From: an uncultured Erysipelotrichaceae bacterium
Lineage (GTDB): Bacteria > Bacillota_I > Bacilli_A > Erysipelotrichales > Erysipelotrichaceae
Direction: 5' to 3'
Assembly: GCA_905201565.1 (NCBI GenBank)
Contig: CAJKOS010000042.1
Location: 1-12,465, forward strand
DNA: 12,465 nt
In this document: positions 1 to 6,567 of the stretch, piece after piece
Numbering within the stretch: position 1 is the first letter of the stretch
Layout of the letters: each line of letters starts with the position of its first letter
Notes under the pieces: model-generated
Database searches by the model: none
What the model was told of the DNA's origin: nothing
Seen by the model: the letters and a program-made list of their open reading frames with translations, nothing else
Made by a program: the position numbers and the translations under genes

Positions 1-890
1 GTGAGTTCTACATTCCAACCATTCAGGTTTTCCAGGATATGGTCAATGGATTTGGAACCTGGAATTGGAATGCAGTTATCATACTTCTTCAACATCCATG
101 CAAGTGAGATCTGTGCATTTGTTGCATTCTTCTCTGTTGCATATGTCTTTAGAAGATCAAGTACTGGCTGGTTGGCATTGATGTTTTCTTTGGAAAGCTG
201 TGGAACAAACTTTCTGACATCATCACCTTCAAACTTTGTTTCTGTTGTCACTTTTCCTGAAAGGAAGCCACTGGCAATTGGTGAGAATGGTACTACTGCG
301 ATGTTGTGTTCAAGGCAATATGGGAAGACATCAATTTCACAGTCTCTTTCGACCATGGAATAGAGGTTTTGTACTGCACCAACTGGTGCGACATCATCTG
401 CTTCCTTGATCTGTTTTGCATTGACCTGGGAGAGTCCCCATTCTCTGATCAGACCTTCCTGTCTCAGTTTTCCCATGACTGCCGCAATTTCCTGTAAGGA
501 AAGGTCTTCGTTAATGCGGTGCAGGTAGTAGAGATCAACATAGTCTGTTCTGAGGTTTCGCATGGATTTCTCAAGATGTTCACGGATGACATCATAGAGA
601 GCTTTGTTCTCTGTTTCTTCTGTTGCAATATGCAGTTTAGTAGCAAGAATGATGTCTTTGCGGAATGGTTCTACTGCTTTGCCAACGAGTTGTTCATTAT
701 GTCCTGGGAAGAATTGTTCTCTGCCATAGGTCTCTGCTGTATCAAAGAAGTTACAGCCAAAGTCATGTGCCTTGCGGATGGCATCTATAGCATAGCTTTC
801 TTCAGGTACTTTGCCATAGCCATGGGAGAAGCCCATGCAGCCCATGCCAATAGGGGAAACGGTTAAGCTTTTGATTGTTCTGGATTTCAT
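1..890 (-). CDS. Aldo/keto reductase, 3' end cut by the window edge
   Basis: This is an NAD(P)H-dependent aldo/keto reductase, a soluble TIM-barrel enzyme that interconverts carbonyls and alcohols; the substrate cannot be told. Reading the minus strand from the ATG at 890 gives 296 residues open to the window edge. The N-terminus has the family's SPIGMGCMG pattern. The catalytic tetrad is complete: Asp50 and Tyr55 in FFDTAETYG, Lys85 in ILATK, and His124 in DLYYLHR. Near the visible end, SLAWMLKKYDNCIPIPGSKS matches the family's cofactor-binding C-terminal part, and roughly 30 residues should lie beyond the edge. The start is supported by AAGGAGG (minus strand of 900-906), 9 bases upstream. 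It diverges from the LysR-type gene at 985 and is the obvious candidate for control by it. The family is certain; the subfamily is not. Confidence 0.95.
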   Translation of the reverse strand, partial: MKSRTIKSLTVSPIGMGCMGFSHGYGKVPEESYAIDAIRKAHDFGCNFFDTAETYGREQFFPGHNEQLVGKAVEPFRKDIILATKLHIATEETENKALYDVIREHLEKSMRNLRTDYVDLYYLHRINEDLSLQEIAAVMGKLRQEGLIREWGLSQVNAKQIKEADDVAPVGAVQNLYSMVERDCEIDVFPYCLEHNIAVVPFSPIASGFLSGKVTTETKFEGDDVRKFVPQLSKENINANQPVLDLLKTYATEKNATNAQISLAWMLKKYDNCIPIPGSKSIDHILENLNGWNVEL

Positions 891-984
891 TGTTTACTGC
901 CTCCTTGCACTTATAGAATAGCGGATACCATATGTTGAGGGAAGAACAGTTATGGTACAATGGTGGAAACCAGAGGTTTCTACT
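891..984. promoter_or_regulatory. Divergent intergenic promoter region between the reductase and lysR-type genes
   Basis: This 94-base spacer must hold the start signals for both divergent genes. On the plus strand a candidate -10 is TACAAT at 956-961, with a weak -35 at 933-940 (TGTTGA with a 17-base spacer, or TTGAGG with 15). That would start transcription near 968, which excludes the upstream ATG at 952 as start of the regulator and favours 985. On the minus strand a poor -10 (TATTCT, minus strand of 915-920) is the best candidate for the reductase. A 7-bp inverted repeat spans the plus-strand elements. The element boundaries are weak; the regulatory role is inferred from layout. Confidence 0.45.
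926..957. repeat. 7-bp inverted repeat, candidate LysR-type operator
   Basis: TACCATA at 926-932 is the exact reverse complement of TATGGTA at 951-957, with 18 bases between. It lies between the divergent reductase and LysR-type genes and overlaps the candidate -35 and -10 of the regulator, as expected for autoregulation. LysR-type proteins usually recognise a T-N11-A dyad and often bind two sites. The first arm also begins such a pattern (T926, A938), but this is common by chance in AT-rich DNA. The repeat is seen directly; the binding role is inferred. Confidence 0.35.
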
Positions 985-1860
985 ATGTTATATGACAAGG
1001 CAATTGATGCATTCCGGAAAACATGTGAATTTGGAAGTTTTACCCGTTCTGCAGAGGAGTTGTATATTTCACATACCGCATTGATCAAACAGATCAATAG
1101 GTTGGAAGAGGAACTTGGTGTGAGTTTGTTTACCCGTACGTCTCATGGTGTCAGTCTCACGGAAGCAGGGAAGGTTTTCTATGAAAAGACAACAGAACTT
1201 CTTTCTTTGTGCGATGCAGTTATGAAAGAAACCAGGTATGCGGATAACCATAAGAAACCACTTGTCCGGGTTGGTGTATCTCTTTTCTATCCGGCAGGTA
1301 TGTTTCTTGATTTATGGCATTCTGTGAAGGAATTATCCAATATGTTTAATCTTAAGATTGTTCAGATTCCTTCAGATGCCAAACGATATGCAGGACTTGG
1401 CAGTCAGTATGATATTCTTGTTGGACCATATAATCTGAATATGTCGTATCCATTCTATCCAATTGGCTCCTATTCGTTTTCGATTGCTATGCCATTTGAT
1501 CATCCATTGCATGATCAGAAACAGCTGCTCTTCCATGATCTTGACGGCAATACAATCATGATTATGAAAGAAGGTACAAGTGCGATCAATGATAGTGTGC
1601 GTAAGAAAATACAGGAAGCCTGTTCTCATATAACCATCATCGATATCGATCCCCATTATGATCTGCAGACATTTAATAACTGTGCTGAACAGCACTGCCT
1701 GCTATTGAGTCTTTCCTGTTGGGACCATGTGCACCCGGGACTTGTTTCCATACCGTTGGATGAACCATATGCACTGCCTGGTGGAATACTGACTGCTGAG
1801 AATGTATCTGATGATATGCATACGTTAATTCAATATCTTAATATCCAGCAGAAAGAATAA
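985..1860 (+). CDS. LysR-family transcriptional regulator
   Basis: This is a DNA-binding transcription factor of the LysR type, 291 residues, near the usual family length of about 300. Residues 1-60 form the winged helix-turn-helix, with the recognisable run FGSFTRSAEELYIS, then LIKQINRLEEELGVSLFTR and the wing segment GVSLTEAG. A linker helix follows, then a two-lobed effector-binding domain from about residue 80 to the end, with the typical HPL and DLDGNTIMI patterns near the hinge. An ATG at 952 is also in frame, but the family's N-terminus aligns with the ATG at 985, which has AGAGG at 972-976. It diverges from the reductase gene and probably controls it and itself. The effector is unknown. 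No clear terminator follows; an imperfect hairpin sits right after the stop. Confidence 0.93.
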   Translation: MLYDKAIDAFRKTCEFGSFTRSAEELYISHTALIKQINRLEEELGVSLFTRTSHGVSLTEAGKVFYEKTTELLSLCDAVMKETRYADNHKKPLVRVGVSLFYPAGMFLDLWHSVKELSNMFNLKIVQIPSDAKRYAGLGSQYDILVGPYNLNMSYPFYPIGSYSFSIAMPFDHPLHDQKQLLFHDLDGNTIMIMKEGTSAINDSVRKKIQEACSHITIIDIDPHYDLQTFNNCAEQHCLLLSLSCWDHVHPGLVSIPLDEPYALPGGILTAENVSDDMHTLIQYLNIQQKE

Positions 1861-1861
1861 T

Positions 1862-1883
1862 AGTGTGCACAGGTCTGTACACT
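1862..1883. repeat. Imperfect inverted repeat after the LysR-type gene
   Basis: AGTGT at 1862-1866 pairs with ACACT at 1879-1883, and an inner ACA/TGT pair can extend the stem past a two-base bulge. The arms contain the palindromes TGTGCACA and TGTACA. No T-run follows on either strand, so it is a poor intrinsic terminator. It could be a weak transcript end or an operator for the gene at 1927. It is short enough to be chance. Confidence 0.3.
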
Positions 1884-1913
1884 AAAACTGTCTCATTATG
1901 TCAGTATATCTAT

Positions 1914-1918
1914 GGAGG
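1914..1918 (+). promoter_or_regulatory. Shine-Dalgarno site that fixes the start of the 1927 gene
   Basis: GGAGG lies 8 bases before the ATG at 1927. The ATG at 1912 overlaps this site and has no ribosome site of its own, so translation should begin at 1927, making the protein five residues shorter than the longest reading frame. Confidence 0.8.
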
Positions 1919-1926
1919 TATTCAAT

Positions 1927-3531
1927 ATGCAGTATCCAGAGTATATCAATGAGGTCAAAAAGAGAATCGAAACATTGAGGAAAGAAGGAAATCTCGAGAA
2001 TTGGATTTTACAATATGCACGTGAGATTTCTTCTGACAGCCGGGAATTATTTCTTTGGAAACTAGTCTATCATGAACAGGATGATACAGATGTATTATCG
2101 GAATTCAATGCATTTATACGTGAGATTGAAGAGGATACGTATTATATGGAAATTGATTTTGAGGCATATCATTCCTGGTTTGATGACGATGATACATATA
2201 TTGATATTTTCTCTATTGGTCCAAGATTGGAAGAATACTACAGAATTGCGGAACAATTTGTCAGTGAAGGAAAACTGGAATATGCAAATGAGATATTGCA
2301 GAAAATGAATGCATTATCCATAGGGGCAGGAGAAGATAAAGGCGATATTGATGACTATGACCGCTTATCTCTTTATTTTCTTTGCATCAATCAATTGTGT
2401 CCAATACCATATGGTGAATTCTCGGATCTCACAGTATATGTTTCCTATATGGTGAGTGAAGAAGACAAGCGTCCACAAAAGGTGGCGCATGATCTTGTTT
2501 CATATGAATATAGTGATGAACCGCTAATGCACCTGTTTGAGAAAACAGGAATGTCTGATGCAGAAAAGAATACTTTTCTTGATGGGATGATCGCATATCT
2601 TGGTCAGTCATCCGTTTTTTGTGATGGCATGAGAATGCATAACTTACTCCTGATGCGGTATGGAAACCAAGACATATTAGAAGCTGCAAAAGATGTGATT
2701 GCCCAATATCCAGGCATAGTGGAAAGTGAAATGAAGGCATTATTGCATGCTGGAGAATATGAGCAGGTATATGCATATGCCTGTGATTATCTGGAACGTA
2801 TTCCAGGTGATAAAAAAGAGCGTCTTGATTATATGCAGATGATTGCGGAATGTGCATTTCATCTTTGTAAAGAGGAAGAGGAAAGAAAGGCATTGGAAGA
2901 AATCTTTGTCCATATGTATAGTGACTCCTCTGCTTTTGCATTATTGACAAGATTTGCTGTTACAGATGAAGAAATGCATGCCCTCATGGAGAGGGTAAAA
3001 CCAGCAGATAAACCATTGTACTATGGTATAGAGAAAGCAGATACTTCGGTATATGTATCCCTGTTGATGGGGAATATGGATCCGGCATTACAGTTATTGG
3101 CGAATGGCAAATATAGAATTGATGCAAATAAACTCTTTGACCTGCTGCTGTTGAAGATTCTTGGAGATGAAGAGAATCACGATGTCTATCAGAAGCTATG
3201 CGCAGACATTCATTCACTTTGCATTACATATGAAGATATTCAACACAGCATTGCAAACTGGAAGAAGTTCCACCCATCTGATGAAATTGAAAAACAATAT
3301 ATCTTTGATGAACTGCTTCCCTATGCAGACAAAGAGGCTCGTAAAATACTCGATGCAAGGGATCATCAAAGATATTATATTGCGGTGAGGATGCTGACGG
3401 CTATTGCTGAAGCTGGTGCCATTCTTGGCAAATTCACATCTGCTGATGCATTCCTGGATACATATCGCAATGATTATCCAAGGCTCAGATCATTCCATAA
3501 ACAGTTAAAAGAAGCAGGTTATTGGAGTTAG
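1927..3531 (+). CDS. Predicted helical-repeat protein of unknown function
   Basis: I do not recognise this 534-residue protein with confidence. It is soluble, acidic and almost wholly predicted helical, with no signal peptide or membrane segment. Short helix pairs recur in the middle (for example around residues 250-295, then 300-325), giving a TPR-like or alpha-solenoid look without a clean 34-residue consensus. The last 60 residues (about 474-526) have an RYYIAVRMLTAIAEAGAIL helix followed by a YPRLRSFHKQL ending. That recalls the C-terminal helical region of SWIM zinc-finger proteins, but I see no SWIM CxCx(n)CxH motif here. An acidic patch (DDDD, residues 86-89) lies near the N-terminus. 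GGAGG at 1914-1918 supports the start. A strong terminator follows, so it appears monocistronic. It is surely a real gene; its function is open. Confidence 0.85.
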   Translation: MQYPEYINEVKKRIETLRKEGNLENWILQYAREISSDSRELFLWKLVYHEQDDTDVLSEFNAFIREIEEDTYYMEIDFEAYHSWFDDDDTYIDIFSIGPRLEEYYRIAEQFVSEGKLEYANEILQKMNALSIGAGEDKGDIDDYDRLSLYFLCINQLCPIPYGEFSDLTVYVSYMVSEEDKRPQKVAHDLVSYEYSDEPLMHLFEKTGMSDAEKNTFLDGMIAYLGQSSVFCDGMRMHNLLLMRYGNQDILEAAKDVIAQYPGIVESEMKALLHAGEYEQVYAYACDYLERIPGDKKERLDYMQMIAECAFHLCKEEEERKALEEIFVHMYSDSSAFALLTRFAVTDEEMHALMERVKPADKPLYYGIEKADTSVYVSLLMGNMDPALQLLANGKYRIDANKLFDLLLLKILGDEENHDVYQKLCADIHSLCITYEDIQHSIANWKKFHPSDEIEKQYIFDELLPYADKEARKILDARDHQRYYIAVRMLTAIAEAGAILGKFTSADAFLDTYRNDYPRLRSFHKQLKEAGYWS

Positions 3532-3551
3532 AAGGCAGATGTTTCTTCTTT

Positions 3552-3592
3552 GACGATCATCCAGTGCAAAGAACTGGATGATCGTCTTTTTT
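3552..3592 (+). terminator. Strong intrinsic terminator of the helical-repeat gene
   Basis: A perfect 14-bp stem (GACGATCATCCAGT at 3552-3565 with its complement at 3573-3586) encloses a 7-base loop and runs into six T residues at 3587-3592. The opposite strand lacks a T-run, so it acts on plus-strand transcripts only. Confidence 0.93.
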
Positions 3593-3645
3593 CTTCATGA
3601 CAGTCTCCTTTGTACTTAAGCAATATCTATAGGACAGCTTGTTTG

Positions 3646-3655
3646 ACAATATTGT
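3646..3655. repeat. 10-bp perfect palindrome ACAATATTGT
   Basis: A perfect palindrome lies about 100 bases upstream of the small gene at 3750 and overlaps a TTGACA hexamer at 3643-3648. That hexamer has no acceptable -10 at normal spacing. The palindrome could be a regulator site for the 3750 gene or chance in an AT-rich spacer. Confidence 0.25.
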
Positions 3656-3671
3656 ACTATTTTATTGGGAA

Positions 3672-3698
3672 TTGTGTGCTAACAGATGTGTCTTGTCA
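3672..3698 (+). promoter_or_regulatory. Candidate promoter of the HPr-like gene
   Basis: A consensus -10, TATAAT at 3693-3698, is preceded by TTGTGT at 3672-3677 with a short 15-base spacer. Transcription would begin near 3705, giving a leader of about 45 bases. The leader contains a small hairpin (GAGAC at 3721-3725 with GTCTC at 3731-3735) just upstream of the AAGGAGG ribosome site at 3736-3742. The -10 is convincing; the -35 is weak. Confidence 0.5.
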
Positions 3699-3749
3699 TC
3701 AATATAATCATAGTTGTAAAGAGACAAGAGGTCTCAAGGAGGACAAAAT

Positions 3750-3980
3750 ATGTTCAGACTTTACAACGTAAATGATCCTAAGAAGCTCGTTAAGCTTGCT
3801 AGTGAATGCAAGGGCAATGTTGAAGTAGAATTCAACAGAAACGAAGCTGTCAATATGAAAGAAGCAGGAGCAGAAAGCAAGGTAGCTGAAATGCTCAAGA
3901 AGGGCATGAGAAACATCATTGTTGTTTTGGATAATAAGAATGATCTGCGTGCCTACACAAGAGAAATGCTTCTTGCGTAA
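3750..3980 (+). CDS. Small HPr-like protein lacking the active-site histidine
   Basis: This 76-residue protein has AAGGAGG 7 bases before its ATG and is bounded by its own promoter and terminator, so it is very likely expressed. Its pattern of strands and helices fits the phosphocarrier HPr: a first strand (FRLYNV), a helix (KKLVKLASECKG), two strands (NVEVEFN, EAVNM), a helix, a strand (RNIIVVLD) and a last helix (LRAYTREML). By eye, LVKLAS-x(6)-VEVEFN aligns with LVQTAS-x(6)-INLEYN of Bacillus HPr. The phosphorylated His15 region (IHARPA) is replaced by NVNDPK, and the Ser46 region (LKSIMG) by MKEAGA, so neither phosphorylation site is kept. It would therefore not carry phosphate; a binding or regulatory role is possible. 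The fold assignment is an inference from a hand alignment and could be wrong. It lies upstream of nagA and PTS genes but is not in an operon with them. Confidence 0.8.
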   Translation: MFRLYNVNDPKKLVKLASECKGNVEVEFNRNEAVNMKEAGAESKVAEMLKKGMRNIIVVLDNKNDLRAYTREMLLA

Positions 3981-4005
3981 TCAAATTCGCGATTCCCTTT
4001 CTTAG

Positions 4006-4035
4006 AGGTTCCCAGGGCAATATGGGAGCCTTTTT
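4006..4035 (+). terminator. Intrinsic terminator of the HPr-like gene
   Basis: AGGTTCCCA at 4006-4014 pairs with TGGGAGCCT at 4023-4031 (9 bp, one G-T pair) around an 8-base loop, then a T-run at 4031-4035. It ends the plus-strand transcript from 3750. Confidence 0.88.
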
Positions 4036-4041
4036 GTTATG

Positions 4042-4065
4042 AAAAAAGGCAGCTCGTGCTGCCTT
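4042..4065 (-). terminator. Intrinsic terminator of nagA
   Basis: On the minus strand, AAGGCAGC (4065-4058) pairs with GCTGCCTT (4053-4046) around a 4-base loop, followed by T residues (minus strand of 4042-4047). It sits immediately after the nagA stop, so the two convergent genes each have a separate terminator. Confidence 0.9.
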
Positions 4066-4069
4066 GAGA

Positions 4070-5209
4070 TCAGAATTGTTTTGCGCCTTGTACAAAGACG
4101 GATTTGACATTGAAGTCATCATCGAGAATGGCAAGGGAAGCATCACATCCACTGCTGATTCTTCCAAGGTGGTCATCCATCTTGAGAAGGGAGGCAGGGT
4201 TGAGTGTGCAGCTGTTGAGTGCATCTTTGAATGAAACACCTGCTTTTTTGACAACGTTTCTGAGACCATCATTGATCTTCATGGTTGAACCGGCAAGGTT
4301 TTTCTCTTTGACAAGGTGTGCGGAACCATCCGGATAGATTTCGATTTCATGTCCACCAAACATGAACTTTGTGCCTGTTGGATAGCCTTTGCACATAAGA
4401 CCATCGGAAATCATCACAGCCCTTGTGCTGTCTTTTGAAGTATAGAAGATGTTGAGTGCTTCCGGGGTGGAGTGGTTGCAGTCACAGATGACTTCACTAT
4501 AGAGGTCATGGAGTCTCAGTGACGCCCCAACAAGACCATTTTCTCTGTGGCTGAATGGTGACATAGCATTGTATGTGTGGGTGATGGATTTAGCACCATT
4601 TGCTACTGCCATCAGTGCCTGTTCATAGGTCGCATTGCTATGACCCATGGAAACGACCACATTGTTTGCGGCACAATACTTTGTAAGGGCAAAGTCCTTG
4701 TCGTGCTCAGGCGCAAGGGTGATGACCCTGATCAGTCCCTCAGCAGCTTGCTGGTATTCCTTGAATTCATCTACAGATGGGGGAACGATGGCTTCTGGTG
4801 GCTGTGCTCCTTTGTATTTCATATCGAGGTATGGACCTTCGAAATGAATGCCAAGGATTCTTGCTCCATCATATGGATCTCCATTAACAACATCAGCGAC
4901 ATTCTTTACTGCCTTGAGAAGTACATCCTTATGTTCGGTAATGGTTGTAGCCAGGAAGCCTGTAACACCTTCCTGGACAATGTTCTTTGCCCAGTTGCGC
5001 AGTCCTTCTGGTTCTGCATAGTTTGTGTCAAAGCCATATGCTCCATGACAATGGATGTCGATGAAACCAGGCAGAATCATGAGGTCTCCAAAGTCCTCAT
5101 CTGCTTCCGTGTCATATGGTTCGATGGCATCGATGACTGAGCCATGAAAGGAAATGACAGCAGGGAGAAAATCTCCCGAAACATATACGCGTTTAGATTT
5201 GATTTTCAT
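4070..5209 (-). CDS. nagA: N-acetylglucosamine-6-phosphate deacetylase
   Basis: NagA removes acetate from GlcNAc-6-phosphate to give glucosamine-6-phosphate, in cytosolic amino-sugar catabolism and cell-wall recycling. The 379-residue protein is normal length for this amidohydrolase family. Visible landmarks are DIHCHGAYGFD (His53, His55), the metal ligand Glu124 in IHFEGPYL, TLAPEHD, His190 in SMGHSNATYEQ, His211 in SITHTYNAMSPF, and the catalytic Asp269 in MISDGLMCKG. These match the E. coli enzyme's Glu131, His195, His216 and Asp273. The frame continues upstream to 5296, but the protein's natural N-terminus (MKIKSKRVYV) and AAAGGAG (minus strand of 5222-5228, 12 bases away) support a start at 5209. 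It ends in TGA. It diverges from the PTS operon at 5373, suggesting the PTS brings in its substrate. No nagB is in the window. Confidence 0.96.
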   Translation of the reverse strand: MKIKSKRVYVSGDFLPAVISFHGSVIDAIEPYDTEADEDFGDLMILPGFIDIHCHGAYGFDTNYAEPEGLRNWAKNIVQEGVTGFLATTITEHKDVLLKAVKNVADVVNGDPYDGARILGIHFEGPYLDMKYKGAQPPEAIVPPSVDEFKEYQQAAEGLIRVITLAPEHDKDFALTKYCAANNVVVSMGHSNATYEQALMAVANGAKSITHTYNAMSPFSHRENGLVGASLRLHDLYSEVICDCNHSTPEALNIFYTSKDSTRAVMISDGLMCKGYPTGTKFMFGGHEIEIYPDGSAHLVKEKNLAGSTMKINDGLRNVVKKAGVSFKDALNSCTLNPASLLKMDDHLGRISSGCDASLAILDDDFNVKSVFVQGAKQF

Positions 5210-5372
5210 ATAATCTGGTAACTCCTTTATGTATACTTTAGCACGAATTTGTTGGGATGATACCGTGGTTGATGATTCTTTTATCGGATTGGACAAAGCA
5301 TTGGGGGAAATATGTGAATTGCCTATGATCGCTCACAGTTGGTATAATAGAAAAAACCAGGAGGGTTATACA
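5210..5372. promoter_or_regulatory. Divergent control region between nagA and the PTS operon
   Basis: This 163-base spacer separates two genes whose products probably act in one pathway. It contains the PTS promoter (5319-5348) and an inverted repeat TGTGA (5313-5317) / TCACA (5333-5337) with 15 bases between, overlapping that promoter's -35. The spacing does not fit a CRP site. I find no convincing cre site or NagR/DasR-like operator, and no clear minus-strand promoter for nagA. Confidence 0.45.
5319..5348 (+). promoter_or_regulatory. Promoter of the PTS operon
   Basis: The -10 is a consensus TATAAT at 5343-5348 with an extended TG at 5340-5341. TTGCCT at 5319-5324 serves as -35 with an 18-base spacer. 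Transcription should begin near 5355, just ahead of AGGAGG at 5359-5364, giving a leader of under 20 bases with no room for attenuation. Confidence 0.7.
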
Positions 5373-5783
5373 ATGATTGGATTAATCGTTACAGGTCATG
5401 GCACATTTGCCAGTGGCTTATACAGTGCAGTAAAACTGCTGGCTGGGAAACCAGAACATTTTGAAGTGGTGGATTATGTACAGGAAGATACGACAGATGA
5501 TCTTTCTGATAAGTTGAAAGAAAAGGTGGAAATTCTGAAGGATTGCACCGATGGGATTGTCATCTTTGCCGACATTGAAAGTGGTGCACCGTTCCGTGAG
5601 GCGATGGAACTGGCAAATGATCTCAAAGGAACATGCCGTATTGAAGTGATTGGCGGAGTGAACCTTGGCATGGTCATGGAAACCAATATTTCGAGAAGCT
5701 ATCTCAAGGATATCGATGCCTTTACCGATATGGCGATGGAAGAAGGCCGCAAACAGATCCAACATGGTGCTCATGAAGAATAA
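5373..5783 (+). CDS. PTS mannose-family enzyme IIA component
   Basis: This 136-residue cytosolic protein is the IIA domain of a mannose/fructose/sorbose-family phosphotransferase system. It takes phosphate from HPr and passes it to IIB. The active-site histidine is His9 in IVTGHGTFASG. Asp67 in IVIFADIESGAPF matches the conserved Asp67 that supports the histidine in E. coli ManX. The length is that of a stand-alone IIA; there is no room for a fused IIB. The frame is open upstream to 5229, but the family N-terminus begins at the ATG at 5373, with AGGAGG 8 bases upstream and the promoter inside the upstream stretch. It is the first gene of an operon with IIC and IID. Substrate is unknown; the divergent nagA suggests an N-acetylhexosamine. 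Confidence 0.93.
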   Translation: MIGLIVTGHGTFASGLYSAVKLLAGKPEHFEVVDYVQEDTTDDLSDKLKEKVEILKDCTDGIVIFADIESGAPFREAMELANDLKGTCRIEVIGGVNLGMVMETNISRSYLKDIDAFTDMAMEEGRKQIQHGAHEE

Positions 5784-5817
5784 CAACATGTTGTATAGAT
5801 TCTAAGGAGGAGATGAA

Positions 5818-6567
5818 ATGGATTTTGGTATATTGCTCGTACTGTTGCTCGTGGCAATAGACGGGGTGGTTGGTATCCATGTGTTACAGATGCCAATTGT
5901 TGCCTGTGCGCTGATGGGACTTGTGACAGGTAATGTGGAAAGTGCTATTGCAGCTGGTGCTTCAGCACAGGTTGTCTGCCTGATGCTCAGGGACACAGGT
6001 TTTGAAGCAGGTATCTTCAGTGCTCTTGTTGTCCTTGCTGGTGAGGATTATTCTTCGACAATCGCAATGTCCTTGGGGGCAGTGTTGCTTGCTGTGGCAA
6101 TTGAATATGTCATCCGTTTTGTGATGACACTTGTTGTTCCATCTGCCCGCAATAGTGCTGGCAAGGGTGATGACAAAAAGATTGGCTTGTTCAATGTGCT
6201 TGGACTTGTTGTGCGCTGTGTGATTGTTGCGGTTGTTGCATTTGTATTCTCCAATCATGTCAGCGAGATTGTCACCATGCTTGAAACAGACTATCTCTGG
6301 GTGTTGAAGGGTATCATCGGTGCTTCGTTCATGCTGCGCTTCCTTGGACTTGCCATCGTATTGCGCAATCTTACGATGCACGATATGCAAGGCGCATTGC
6401 TGGCAGGTATTGCTGTTGCGATGCTGTTTGCTCCAACAAATGCTGTATATGGTCTGTTTGCCTGCGCACTGCTTGCATTTGCCATTGGAGCATATGATTT
6501 CCATAACCGGAAAGAGAAGAATGATAACCATACAGCTATAAAAGGAGGTGCTGAGAAATGGTGGTAG
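5818..6567 (+). CDS. PTS mannose-family enzyme IIC component
   Basis: This 249-residue integral membrane protein is the IIC subunit, which with IID forms the sugar channel of mannose-family systems. Hydrophobic segments run through most of the protein, starting at residue 3 (FGILLVLLLVAIDGVVGIHV). The family-type region ALMGLVTGNVESAIAAGASA corresponds to the conserved GLxxGD-xxxGxxxGA stretch of IIC proteins, with Asn where Asp is common. The C-terminal tail (after about residue 228) is charged and cytosolic. AAGGAGG at 5804-5810 lies 7 bases upstream. It starts 34 bases after the IIA stop, and its last 10 bases overlap the IID start, so the two subunits are probably translationally coupled. 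Family placement is firm; substrate is not. Confidence 0.9.
   Translation: MDFGILLVLLLVAIDGVVGIHVLQMPIVACALMGLVTGNVESAIAAGASAQVVCLMLRDTGFEAGIFSALVVLAGEDYSSTIAMSLGAVLLAVAIEYVIRFVMTLVVPSARNSAGKGDDKKIGLFNVLGLVVRCVIVAVVAFVFSNHVSEIVTMLETDYLWVLKGIIGASFMLRFLGLAIVLRNLTMHDMQGALLAGIAVAMLFAPTNAVYGLFACALLAFAIGAYDFHNRKEKNDNHTAIKGGAEKWW

Noticed and set aside
1..866. Plus-strand reading frames of 60-120 codons over the first 900 bases
   Set aside because: They lie opposite the aldo/keto reductase, whose reading frame has the full catalytic tetrad; the plus-strand products show no family features and lack ribosome sites.
952..984. Upstream ATG at 952 as start of the LysR-type gene
   Set aside because: The family N-terminus aligns with the ATG at 985, and the best plus-strand -10 (956-961) would place the transcript start downstream of 952. 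It remains possible, since a moderate ribosome site precedes it.
3643..3661. Promoter built on the perfect TTGACA at 3643-3648
   Set aside because: No acceptable -10 lies 15-19 bases downstream; nearby T/A-rich hexamers are at the wrong spacing.
4577..5140. 187-codon plus-strand frame
   Set aside because: It is fully antisense to nagA, is rich in Cys, Ile and Trp as expected of a shadow frame, and has no ribosome site.
5313..5337. CRP site from the TGTGA/TCACA arms
   Set aside because: The arms are 15 bases apart instead of 6, and a Bacillota genome would not be expected to use an E. coli-type CRP site.
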